64,000 nucleotides of DNA from Sinimarinibacterium sp. NLF-5-8 (GTDB lineage Bacteria > Pseudomonadota > Gammaproteobacteria > Nevskiales > Nevskiaceae). Both the position numbers and the translations under genes were made by a program. Positions within the stretch are counted from its first letter, which is position 1, and each line of letters starts with the position of its first letter. The stretch is taken from positions 2,615,501 to 2,679,500 of the forward strand of contig NZ_CP048030.1 in NCBI RefSeq assembly GCF_010092425.1. The letters run 5' to 3'. The notes beneath the pieces are model-generated. The model was given only the letters and a program-made list of their open reading frames with translations, was not told the origin of the DNA and searched no databases. This document shows positions 35,063 through 43,072 of this stretch, one piece after another.

Positions 35063-35785
35063 GTGAAACTTCCGCTTGTAGATACGTTCTCTCCCCCCTG
35101 TGAGATTTGGGAAACAAGAGATCCTACGTTTGATGAAATGCTCGCAGCAGGAAATGTTCACCTGCGTATCCCAATCAGGTTGGAAGCATCTATCTCCAAC
35201 GCCTACGATGCTGCCACTCACATGGCAAAAGTCAGCGCCGATAATAGGCTTGGTAATTTTATTGACGATGCCTTGGACAGCAGTGTCGCATACAAGTCTT
35301 GGAGGCAATCGATGCCATCCAAGACGCCAGACGAACTTTCGCGGTATCAGAAGCGCTATCCACATTGCAATTTCGAGCAGGTTTCCGCGGAGATAGAAGC
35401 GGTTGGCCATGTGCTCAGTGAAGGGCAATGTCTTTTCCATGCAGGGCTATGGCCCACCAATGGCAATCGTTTGTTAACAGATCGTCCGCTTTCCACCTCA
35501 TTCTGTCCTCAGGTTGCCTTGCGTAACGCAGACCATAAAGGCAAGGGGTATGACGCTGGCCGGATTGACTTGTTCGTACTAAGAGTAACCAATCCGAAGA
35601 CCAAGGCTTTCGCTTACAGGCGGAAAGGTACGAATCTAGGCCATGAAAATGAAGTTGTGTTTGCCGCTGGTGCAGAGTTGTTTCTGAGATCAGCCGTTCC
35701 GGTTAATACCAACTATCCGGCTGGAAAGTATGGGTTCCCGGATAAGCGAATATTGGTTCGCATTCTGGAAATTGATATTTCGTAA
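35063..35785 (+). CDS. Orphan ADP-ribosyltransferase-like protein
   Basis: The 240-aa protein (GTG start likely; a weak TTG just upstream is possible) has a C-terminal half resembling ADP-ribosyltransferases: LFHAGLWPT where R-S-E enzymes have Y-R-G, then LSTSF (the STS motif), and HENEVVFAAGAELFL like the E-x-E and following strand. The Arg of the R-S-E triad is replaced by His, so either a variant active site or loss of activity is possible. No signal peptide or immunity gene is seen. It lies alone between Gabija and DUF736 and has lower GC than the backbone. Assignment is by motif only. Confidence 0.5.
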   Translation: MKLPLVDTFSPPCEIWETRDPTFDEMLAAGNVHLRIPIRLEASISNAYDAATHMAKVSADNRLGNFIDDALDSSVAYKSWRQSMPSKTPDELSRYQKRYPHCNFEQVSAEIEAVGHVLSEGQCLFHAGLWPTNGNRLLTDRPLSTSFCPQVALRNADHKGKGYDAGRIDLFVLRVTNPKTKAFAYRRKGTNLGHENEVVFAAGAELFLRSAVPVNTNYPAGKYGFPDKRILVRILEIDIS

Positions 35786-35870
35786 TCAGCTTTAGCTGAT
35801 AAACACATGGAGACAAGCAAGATGGCAATGCTGGCCGGTTTGCGCGTGACGTGCTGCGTTAGCGGTACAA

Positions 35871-35894
35871 CGCCCCGCCCCAATGTGCGGGGCG
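35871..35894 (-). terminator. Hairpin downstream of the DUF736 gene
   Basis: Arms CGCCCCGC and GCGGGGCG (35,871-35,878 and 35,887-35,894) form a perfect 8-bp stem 14 bp past the DUF736 stop. There is no strong T-run, so it is a probable rather than certain terminator. Confidence 0.5.
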
Positions 35895-35907
35895 CTGCGG
35901 GCAGCGG

Positions 35908-36222
35908 TCAGGCCGCCTGTGGCTTGCTGCGCGACCAGATCAGGTCGTGCGTGCCGTCCTCGTTCTCGATCAGCCGGGCATAGACCGTTGCCGGGAACGA
36001 AGGATCGTCGAGGGTCACGGACAGGTAGTCCCGCCCGGCCTCGCTGGTCTTCTTCCACGCCGCGCCGATGTCGTGGCCGGTCGCCTGGAGGCGGAAGTCG
36101 GGGGCGTTCTCGCTGCTGCCCTTGTCGTTGGGAACCAGCTTGACCTTGACGTTGAGCGTCAGGGTGCGAAGCGAGCCGGTGAAGCCGTCTTTCTCTGCGG
36201 TGAAGGTGCCGATGTTGGCCAT
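35908..36222 (-). CDS. DUF736 family protein
   Basis: From the ATG at 36,222 (AAAGGAG 10 bp upstream) the protein is 104 aa: [40 protein letters not shown] and [20 protein letters not shown]. This is DUF736, a single-strand-binding-like small protein of unknown role that is nearly universal on ICEs of this type. It marks the resumption of backbone between the two halves of the defence island. Confidence 0.9.
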   Translation of the reverse strand: MANIGTFTAEKDGFTGSLRTLTLNVKVKLVPNDKGSSENAPDFRLQATGHDIGAAWKKTSEAGRDYLSVTLDDPSFPATVYARLIENEDGTHDLIWSRSKPQAA

Positions 36223-36819
36223 GATGTTTGCTCCTTTCGGTTGAACAAGGTTCGCGCCCATCGCGTCCTTGTTGTGATCCGGCCGGCGGGGGACGGGCTG
36301 GCTGCACCGCCTGCGGTCGAAACGCAGTGGAGAACCGGGAGGCGAAAAGAATTTGCTGCGCGAGGAAGCCGCGCAGCGGCGGGGAAATTGTTCTCGCCGG
36401 ACGGTTGCAGTCACAAAGCCCGAGGCGCAGCCGCGCCACCGCCAGGATTCACAACGAACCAAGGACGTCTTGGGCCGAACCGCACCGAAAGGAGCCGTGG
36501 CCGGCTCGGCATCCCCGCACGAAGACTGCTCCGGCTCGCACCCTGACGCGGGCAGGTCAACCACCCGACGACTGGCGGGAACGCCCCAGCCGTACCTTGT
36601 GGTGCCGGTCTTGAGGCGTGGTGTGGAAGCTCCATAGCGATGCCGGGCGGGTTGTCCGTGAACCGTCCTTCGTGACGTTATGGGCAAGAACCACCAGCGT
36701 TGAGGACGGCACGCTTCTGCACAACCTGCCGCAGCAAGTCAAGGCGCGCTTGGCTCACAGGCCTGGCCCTTATTGTTGTGGTGGAGCGCCGAGCACCAGC
36801 GGGTCATGGCTAGAACAGT
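36223..36819. other. Non-coding stretch before the R-M/Argonaute operon
   Basis: About 600 bp without a supportable gene. The open frames present have no start signal or recognisable product. It separates the backbone DUF736 gene from the plus-strand defence operon and probably includes the DUF736 promoter and the left junction of the insertion. Confidence 0.5.
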
Positions 36820-36844
36820 GCATCACTTTGGTGTAAAGTGGTGC
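36820..36844. promoter_or_regulatory. Inverted-repeat operator for the RHH-led defence operon
   Basis: GCATCACTTT (36,820-36,829) and AAAGTGGTGC (36,835-36,844) are inverted repeats with 9 of 10 positions matching and a 5-nt spacer. They end 25 bp before the RHH start codon. The site is well placed for autorepression of the whole operon by the RHH protein. Confidence 0.6.
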
Positions 36845-36869
36845 AAACATGATTTGAGAGTAGTAGGCC

Positions 36870-37070
36870 ATGCCTGCAACAAAACACACTTCAACCTCAA
36901 AACCCACGCGTGATCCGGCCCCGAGGGCGTCCGTGACCTTCCCGCCCGAGACCTACAAGATGCTGGAAGCCATAGCCCGGAGCAAAAAAGTCTCCGTAGC
37001 ATGGGTTGTGCGCGACGCGGCGGAGAAATATGTCGCTGAACAGTGGCCCCTTCTGGAGAAGCCGCAATGA
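36870..37070 (+). CDS. Small ribbon-helix-helix regulator
   Basis: A 66-aa protein with a basic N-terminal tail, then [20 protein letters not shown] and [20 protein letters not shown], a clear CopG/Arc-type strand-helix-helix. Its stop overlaps the methyltransferase start (ATGA). It sits where controller genes of restriction-modification systems sit, and an inverted repeat lies just upstream. It is a likely regulator of methyltransferase, endonuclease and Argonaute expression. Confidence 0.85.
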   Translation: MPATKHTSTSKPTRDPAPRASVTFPPETYKMLEAIARSKKVSVAWVVRDAAEKYVAEQWPLLEKPQ

Positions 37071-38824
37071 GCGCCGTATCCGCCATAGGAAGGCCAGTCA
37101 AGGAACAGATGTCTTTGCCGACCGGGCAGCAATCCCTTCCCGGTTTGTGCGCGATCACGCAGGCAGTCGAGATACTTGCGACGAAGGGAGGAATCGAGGC
37201 ACGCGGCGCGATTTTCACCCGGCGTGAAGTGGTCGAATTCCTCCTTGATCTGTGCGGATACTCATCGGATCGACCGCTGCACACGCTTAAGCTCCTTGAA
37301 CCGTCCTTCGGCGGCGGGGACTTTCTCTTACCAGCGGTTGAACGGCTCTTGACGGCCTGGAAAGCGGCGGGTAAGGCGCAAGCGCCGGTTAAGGCTTTGT
37401 CCGGCTGCATTTGCGCAGTGGAGTTGCATCGCTCAACCTTTGAACAGACAAGAGCCGAAGTCATAACACTTCTCTCACAGAACGGTATTGAGGCGAGTCA
37501 TGCCGTAGAACTGACCGATACCTGGCTCATCAATCAGGATTTTCTACTGGCCGATCTTCCAAACGTGTTTGATGTCGTGATCGGCAATCCTCCCTATGTC
37601 CGGCAGGAACGGGTTCCCGATGTCCTGCTGGCGGAATACCGCTCGCGATATACAACAATCTACGACCGCGCCGATTTGTACATTCCGTTTATCGAGCGGT
37701 CCTTGCGATCGCTTACGGATGGCGGCGTTCTCGGCTTCATCTGCGCGGATCGGTGGATGAAGAACCGCTATGGTGGGCCGCTCAGGAACCTCGTTTCCGA
37801 ACAGTTTCATCTGAAAGTCTACGTCGATATGGTCGATACGCCGGCCTTTCATTCGGAGGTGATCGCCTATCCTGCCATTACCGTCATTGCGCGGGAGCGC
37901 GGCAAGCGCACGCGGATCGCGCATCGCCCGCCTGTAGAGGGCAAGGCATTGCGCTCGCTCGCCTTGGAGCTGAGTTCACCGCACCTCCCTAGCAAGGGCA
38001 GCGCTGTGCAGGTCATTGATGGTGTAGCGAGCGGCGCTGAACCGTGGATTCTGGACTCCTCCGATCAGTTAGCGGTGATCAGGCGGCTTGAGGCGGCACT
38101 TCCACTTCTCGAGGAAACTGGCTGCAAGGTCGGAATCGGCGTTGCGACCGGAGCGGACAAAGCCTTTATCGGTCCAATGGATGAGTTGGCGGTGGAAGAG
38201 GACCGCAAGCTTCCGCTCGTCATGACAAAGGACATTGCGGACGGCACTGTGAAGTGGCGCGGCCTGGGTGTGATCAACCCGTTCGCCGATGAAGGCGGAC
38301 TCGTCGATCTTGCGTGCTATCCGATGCTCAAGCTCTACCTGGAGGTCCGGAAGGATCAGATCGCCGAACGGCATTGCGCAAAAAAAACGCCTGCAAACTG
38401 GTATCGCACCATAGACCGGATCACGCCGTCCATAGCCAGAACGCCGAAGCTTCTGATTCCCGACATCAAGGGGCAGGCTCACATCGTGTACGAGGAAGGG
38501 AAGCTCTACCCTCATCACAATCTTTACTACATCACGTCGGATCAGTGGGACTTGAAGGCTTTGCAGGCCGTTCTTCTCTCGTCCGTTACGCGCCTGTTCA
38601 TCGCCACATACTCGACCAAGATGCACGGGGGATTCTTGCGCTTTCAGGCGCAATATCTGCGCCGTCTGCGTCTACCGCGTTGGAGCGACGTGCCGCAGAC
38701 CATCAGGAGTGCGCTTGTAAGCGCAGCCGATACGCGTGACCTCGCGGCCTGCAATGCAGCGACCTTCGCGCTCTACGGATTAAGCCGCCAAGAAAAAGCG
38801 GCACTCGGCGGAAACGGGGACTAA
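37067..38824 (+). CDS. N6-adenine DNA methyltransferase of an XhoI/PaeR7I-type R-M system
   Basis: The 585-aa protein has the S-adenosylmethionine motif I ([11 protein letters not shown], about residue 78) and catalytic motif IV NPPYV (174-178), in the order of gamma-class N6-adenine methyltransferases. A long C-terminal target-recognition region follows, containing [10 protein letters not shown] and [10 protein letters not shown]. The partner endonuclease, 3 bp downstream, is PaeR7I-like, so the predicted target is CTCGAG. One CTCGAG lies in this gene at 38,108-38,113. The start at 37,067 overlaps the RHH stop. Confidence 0.88.
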   Translation: MSAVSAIGRPVKEQMSLPTGQQSLPGLCAITQAVEILATKGGIEARGAIFTRREVVEFLLDLCGYSSDRPLHTLKLLEPSFGGGDFLLPAVERLLTAWKAAGKAQAPVKALSGCICAVELHRSTFEQTRAEVITLLSQNGIEASHAVELTDTWLINQDFLLADLPNVFDVVIGNPPYVRQERVPDVLLAEYRSRYTTIYDRADLYIPFIERSLRSLTDGGVLGFICADRWMKNRYGGPLRNLVSEQFHLKVYVDMVDTPAFHSEVIAYPAITVIARERGKRTRIAHRPPVEGKALRSLALELSSPHLPSKGSAVQVIDGVASGAEPWILDSSDQLAVIRRLEAALPLLEETGCKVGIGVATGADKAFIGPMDELAVEEDRKLPLVMTKDIADGTVKWRGLGVINPFADEGGLVDLACYPMLKLYLEVRKDQIAERHCAKKTPANWYRTIDRITPSIARTPKLLIPDIKGQAHIVYEEGKLYPHHNLYYITSDQWDLKALQAVLLSSVTRLFIATYSTKMHGGFLRFQAQYLRRLRLPRWSDVPQTIRSALVSAADTRDLAACNAATFALYGLSRQEKAALGGNGD

Positions 38825-38827
38825 GAC

Positions 38828-39565
38828 ATGGCGCTTGATCTGGCAGACTATGAAACGAAAGCGCGGGACGCCGTCATGGCGTTCTGGGGCAATCGCGAGA
38901 AGGCGCGGCAAAAGCAGATCGAGGCCGGAAAAGTCGATCAGGGCGAACGCGCCGGTGTGACTGGCGGCAAAAATATGGACGGGTTCGTCGCGCTGGTGAA
39001 GGACATCGTGCATGCCAACGGCCTTGCGCACGCCGATATATATCAAGAACGCCGCGTCCTGACGTTGCCCGGATACTTCCGGCCGACCAAGCTTTGGGAT
39101 TTACTTGTGATGAATGAGGGGCGCCTGATCGCGGCCTTCGAGTTCAAGAGCCAGGTCGGGCCGTCCTTCGGCAACAACTTTAACAACCGCACCGAAGAGG
39201 CTATTGGCACGGCACATGATTTGTGGACGGCGTTCCGCGAAGGTGCGTTCGGCGAGCAGACCAAGCCCTTCGTCGGCTGGCTCATGCTTCTGGAAGATTG
39301 CCCAAAATCCAGCGCACCGGTAAGGGACGCTTCGCCGCACTTTCCAGTATTCGCAGAGTTTAAGAATGCGTCCTACGCGCAGCGCTACAACGTTCTCTGC
39401 CGAAAGCTCATGCAGGAACAGCTCTACACCGTGGCTTCGATTCTCACTTCTCCGCGCGCTGCCGTGAGCTCAGGTGATTACGCGCAGCTCTCCGACATGA
39501 CCGGCCTGCGAACCTTCGTCAGCGAACTTGCGGGACATGTCGCGGCGGAAGCGTCACGGACATAA
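38828..39565 (+). CDS. PaeR7I/XhoI-family type II restriction endonuclease
   Basis: The 245-aa length is essentially that of PaeR7I. A PD-(D/E)XK core is visible: Asp 91 in [12 protein letters not shown], then Glu 105 and Lys 107 in [20 protein letters not shown], a family-specific stretch. Such enzymes cut CTCGAG. It begins 3 bp after the methyltransferase and its stop codon is embedded in the Shine-Dalgarno of the Argonaute gene. Confidence 0.87.
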   Translation: MALDLADYETKARDAVMAFWGNREKARQKQIEAGKVDQGERAGVTGGKNMDGFVALVKDIVHANGLAHADIYQERRVLTLPGYFRPTKLWDLLVMNEGRLIAAFEFKSQVGPSFGNNFNNRTEEAIGTAHDLWTAFREGAFGEQTKPFVGWLMLLEDCPKSSAPVRDASPHFPVFAEFKNASYAQRYNVLCRKLMQEQLYTVASILTSPRAAVSSGDYAQLSDMTGLRTFVSELAGHVAAEASRT

Positions 39566-39577
39566 GAGGACCAAGCC

Positions 39578-41770
39578 TTGCCGATTGTCCTGAACGCGTT
39601 CCCGCTGAAAGTCCCGGACCTGGAGATTGATGCCCGCCAAATTCCTTATGATAAGGAAGCGCTGGATGGCCTTCGCGCCGGGCATAGAGCAACACACTCC
39701 TTCCGTCGGCAGGCCGACAACATCCTGATCTTCTCGGGGGATGGCACGTTCCCGGTATCCGGTACGCCTCACACAATCGCGCTCAAGGATAACTTTGGCA
39801 TCTTCTGTTCCCTGGTCAAGGACGGGCTGACACGGCATCTCGTCGGTTTAGGGCGCAATCCCTCCGGTTTCAATCCTATCGAGCTGGTGAGCACCAAGCC
39901 GGAAGACAATCTTCTGGCCCCGATTCTTGGCGACGCATACCCTTTTCAGATCTGTGCCAAATACACAATCGACACCCGAACCGTTCAGGGGCGCCCGTGC
40001 CTCATCATAGATTGCAGAACGCGACGCGTACTCAAGGAGAACAGCCTCTTCTTCCTCCGCGCTGGGTTCGATGTCATGGGCCGCTATGTCGTCACCGAAC
40101 AGGAGGACGGGTACAGAAAGCTTCTTGGATCGGTCAGCGCGATTGAGGGTGAGACATTGCACGTCACGCAGCCTGACGGGCAGGTCGAGCAGGTCAATGC
40201 AAAAGACATCTACCTGGAGGCCAGCCGGACAAACTTCGACGACTACATCCTGCATACCCACGGCGCGCAGAAAGATGCGATCGTCGAGTGCATCCGGCAA
40301 TCCATTTCCATATTTAATGGAGGCGAAAACAAGAAAGCCCGCATCGACACGCTCAAGAAGTACATCCAGTCAAAGACTATTTCGCTGATCGACGGAACGC
40401 GCATCGAGATCGAGGATTCACCGGACATCCAGAGGGATTGCGGACAGATGCAGAAGCCGGTGTTCGTCTTCAACGACAACGGCGAGGCCAATTGGGCCGA
40501 GAAGGGTCTGACGCAGAGCGGCCCCTATACGAAGCGCACCTTCGATAGGAACGATCCGTCGATCTGCGTGATCTGCGCCCAGCACGACAAGGGGCGCGTC
40601 GAGCAGTTCGTCCGCAAGTTTCTGAAAGGTATTTCCTCCAGCAAGTATTTTAGCAACGGGCTTGAGGGAAAGTTCACCCTCGGAACCAGCCGCGTTGAAG
40701 TGTTCGCGACGGCCACGGATAGCGTGGAGGCATACAAAACCGCCATCGAGGCCGCGATCCGCAAGAAAGCCGATGACGGGGGACGCTGGGACCTGGCCCT
40801 CGTGCAGGTGCGGCAGTCTTTCAAGAAGCTCAAGGTGACGGAGAATCCGTACTATCTTGGAAAGAGCCTATTCTTCCTGCATCAGGTCCCAGTTCAGGAT
40901 TTTACGATTGAGCTTCTTGCGCAGTCCGACTATTCGCTCGGGTATTCGCTCAACAATATGGCGCTGGCCTGCTACGCGAAGATGGGCGGCGTCCCGTGGC
41001 TTCTCAAATCCTCGCCGACGCTTTCGCACGAACTCGTAATCGGCATCGGTAGCGCGAATATAGGAGAGGAGCGCAGCGCCGACAATCAGCGGATCATGGG
41101 AATCACCACCGTCTTCTCCGGGGACGGTAGTTATATCGTCTCGAACACGTCAAAGGCCGTCGTGCCGGAAGCCTACTGCGAGGCGTTGACTTCGGTTCTC
41201 GGTGAAACCATTGAGAAAATTCAGAAGCGCATGAACTGGCAGAAAGGTGACACGATTCGCCTGATCTTTCATGCGCAGGTCAAGAAGTTCAACAGGGAAG
41301 AGATCGAGGCTGTCCGCGCCGTGATCAACAAGTACCGCGAATATCAGATCGAGTACGCCTTCCTGAAAATCTCGGAAGAGCACGGGTTACATATGTTCGA
41401 TTCCGCGACGGCCGAGGAGCAGAAAGGACGGCTCGCTCCGCCACGTGGAAAGACGTTCAAGCTTTCCAAGCATGAAATGCTCATTTATCTGATCGGCCAG
41501 CGGGAGTTGCGGCAGGATACGGACGGGCATCCGCGCGGCATCATCCTCGATGTCCACAAGGACTCGACGTTCAAGGACATCAAGTATCTGAGCGCCCAGC
41601 TCTACAGCTTCGCATCGCATTCCTGGCGCAGCTACTTCCCCAATCCAATGCCGGTCACAATCAGCTATTCCGACCTGATCGCCCGGAATCTCGGATGGCT
41701 GAACCAGCTTCCGGGCTGGAATGACTCGGTGATGATCGGGAAGATCGGGCAATCCCAATGGTTCCTATAG
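39578..41770 (+). CDS. Long prokaryotic Argonaute, catalytically inactive (long-B type)
   Basis: The 730-aa protein starts at TTG (39,578) with AGAGGA just upstream. The MID domain keeps the guide 5'-phosphate pocket: Tyr 426-x-x-Lys 429 (YYLGKSLFFL), Gln 440 (VPVQ) and Lys 468 (YAKMGGVPW). The PIWI domain (about 480-730) starts LVIGIGSANIGEE, with Gly 491 where active Argonautes have the first catalytic Asp, so slicing is unlikely. HAQVKKFNREEIEAV and the closing PVTISYSDLIARNLGWLNQL are PIWI-like. Long-B Argonautes act with associated effectors; a nuclease gene overlaps by 13 bp. Confidence 0.87.
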   Translation: MPIVLNAFPLKVPDLEIDARQIPYDKEALDGLRAGHRATHSFRRQADNILIFSGDGTFPVSGTPHTIALKDNFGIFCSLVKDGLTRHLVGLGRNPSGFNPIELVSTKPEDNLLAPILGDAYPFQICAKYTIDTRTVQGRPCLIIDCRTRRVLKENSLFFLRAGFDVMGRYVVTEQEDGYRKLLGSVSAIEGETLHVTQPDGQVEQVNAKDIYLEASRTNFDDYILHTHGAQKDAIVECIRQSISIFNGGENKKARIDTLKKYIQSKTISLIDGTRIEIEDSPDIQRDCGQMQKPVFVFNDNGEANWAEKGLTQSGPYTKRTFDRNDPSICVICAQHDKGRVEQFVRKFLKGISSSKYFSNGLEGKFTLGTSRVEVFATATDSVEAYKTAIEAAIRKKADDGGRWDLALVQVRQSFKKLKVTENPYYLGKSLFFLHQVPVQDFTIELLAQSDYSLGYSLNNMALACYAKMGGVPWLLKSSPTLSHELVIGIGSANIGEERSADNQRIMGITTVFSGDGSYIVSNTSKAVVPEAYCEALTSVLGETIEKIQKRMNWQKGDTIRLIFHAQVKKFNREEIEAVRAVINKYREYQIEYAFLKISEEHGLHMFDSATAEEQKGRLAPPRGKTFKLSKHEMLIYLIGQRELRQDTDGHPRGIILDVHKDSTFKDIKYLSAQLYSFASHSWRSYFPNPMPVTISYSDLIARNLGWLNQLPGWNDSVMIGKIGQSQWFL

Positions 41771-42915
41771 AGAAGGAAAATGCGTATCAGTTGCGCGAGT
41801 ATCTGCACCGCAAGGTGATCGAGAGCGCGCACGCCGATCCCTTCAAATCCTCCTTTCTGCATTTCCTGGGATTGTCGAAGGACGGCGTTCTGACCTTCGA
41901 CTTTGCGACGCTCTCCTTGTATCAGCGGTGCGCGATTGCGGGCCTCGGCATTCTGGACGAAACCGTTTCAAGCCAGGATGTCTCGCGCCTTCTCGGTCAG
42001 GCCGCGAAGATCGACTCCACACCCCGGCCTTGGGTATCCGACATGTTCGGCGTGATGGCGGTGCAGTGGCTTGTCGGGCAGATGAACGACGCGCGCATCG
42101 CCCGTGAGTTCGAGAACTGGATTTCAGGATTCTTGGCGCAGCAGGTCAGCAGCGACCATCTCAATCCCTTTGAGAAGGATATCGCGGCGTATGTTCGCAG
42201 TAACGAGCCCGCCGTCTATGCAAGCGCCTGCGTGCCGCTCTTTCTTCATTATCGGAAGATGCGGCGGATCGACGATCACCAGATTCGCCTTTCCCTGATC
42301 AGCCGCTTCATGGCTGAGTTCCGGGCGCAGGCGCAAGGAGACGCTTCGACGGCGCTCTTGAGTCTGATGGTCTACGTCTTCGATCAGGTCAATCAGGACG
42401 TGGCTGTGGTGCCGCCGAAAGGCTGGAGCCTCGACGATCTTCTTGGATTCCTAGAGCATATTCCCGTCGGCCTCAAGCGGTGGACATTGGAAGACGCGGG
42501 GCGCACGAGAGGTGCGGAACCCGTCAAGTGGCAGGTTGAAAACGAATACCACGTCCAGAATCTGCTCTATGTCCTGCTCGCGCCGATCTTCAACGACATC
42601 GCGGACGAAGTGAATCTCCAGCCTGTCGGGCAGAAGAATCCGCGTATTGATCTCTATCTGCCGTCGCTGCATACGATCATCGAGGTCAAATACCGGAAAG
42701 ACGTGAAAAAGTCCTTCCCGGCGCTCATTGGTGAGATCGCCGAAGATGCGTCTCTCTATCGCGTCGACACGAGATACAAGGATGCGCGGATCATCAGCTT
42801 CCTGTGGGACCGCACTCGCGCGACGCAGGAACATGCGAAATTCCAAGAAGGTGTCTTAAAGATCGACGGAATTGATGGATGTGTCGTAATTAGTGCCCCA
42901 TCAACAATGAGCTAG
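41758..42915 (+). CDS. Argonaute-associated PD-(D/E)XK nuclease (BPAN-like effector)
   Basis: The 385-aa protein has a mainly helical N-terminal part of about 280 residues and a C-terminal nuclease core: Asp 298 in RIDLYLPSLH, Glu 309 and Lys 311 in TIIEVKYRKD. It starts 13 bp inside the Argonaute gene, so the two are translationally coupled. In BPAN systems a long-B Argonaute that finds target DNA with an RNA guide switches on such a nuclease, which degrades DNA and kills the infected cell. I infer the same role; the N-terminal domain was not recognised. Confidence 0.8.
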   Translation: MVPIEKENAYQLREYLHRKVIESAHADPFKSSFLHFLGLSKDGVLTFDFATLSLYQRCAIAGLGILDETVSSQDVSRLLGQAAKIDSTPRPWVSDMFGVMAVQWLVGQMNDARIAREFENWISGFLAQQVSSDHLNPFEKDIAAYVRSNEPAVYASACVPLFLHYRKMRRIDDHQIRLSLISRFMAEFRAQAQGDASTALLSLMVYVFDQVNQDVAVVPPKGWSLDDLLGFLEHIPVGLKRWTLEDAGRTRGAEPVKWQVENEYHVQNLLYVLLAPIFNDIADEVNLQPVGQKNPRIDLYLPSLHTIIEVKYRKDVKKSFPALIGEIAEDASLYRVDTRYKDARIISFLWDRTRATQEHAKFQEGVLKIDGIDGCVVISAPSTMS

Positions 42916-42981
42916 CGAGATTCAGATTTTTGATGATACGTGTTGTGGTCTATGGCACGTTCTGCTTTGGCCGTTAAGAAC

Positions 42982-43007
42982 CGGGCGCGGCAGACCTGCC
43001 GCGCCCG
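42982..43007 (+). terminator. Terminator of the R-M/Argonaute operon
   Basis: A 12-bp perfect stem (CGGGCGCGGCAG and its complement) is followed by AATTTT. It lies 67 bp after the nuclease stop. A single terminator at the end supports one transcript for all five genes. Confidence 0.75.
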
Positions 43008-43028
43008 AATTTTGAAGTGTAGGGAATG

Positions 43029-43053
43029 GCCCCGGCGCGATCTGCGCCGGGGC
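43029..43053 (-). terminator. Hairpin downstream of the parB-like gene
   Basis: GCCCCGGCGC and GCGCCGGGGC form a perfect 10-bp stem with a 5-nt loop, 20 bp past the parB stop. It faces the Argonaute operon terminator, so the two units are convergent. There is no strong T-run. Confidence 0.55.
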
Positions 43054-43072
43054 GATGTGCCATGCGGTTACA

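Noticed and set aside
35785-35800. ATCAGCT/AGCTGAT hairpin after the ART-like gene
   Set aside because: The 7-bp stem has no U tract, so it is weak as a terminator and was not listed.
36223-36869. Overlapping open frames of 60-130 codons in the gap before the RHH gene
   Set aside because: Frames exist on both strands because of high GC; none has a good start signal or recognisable product.
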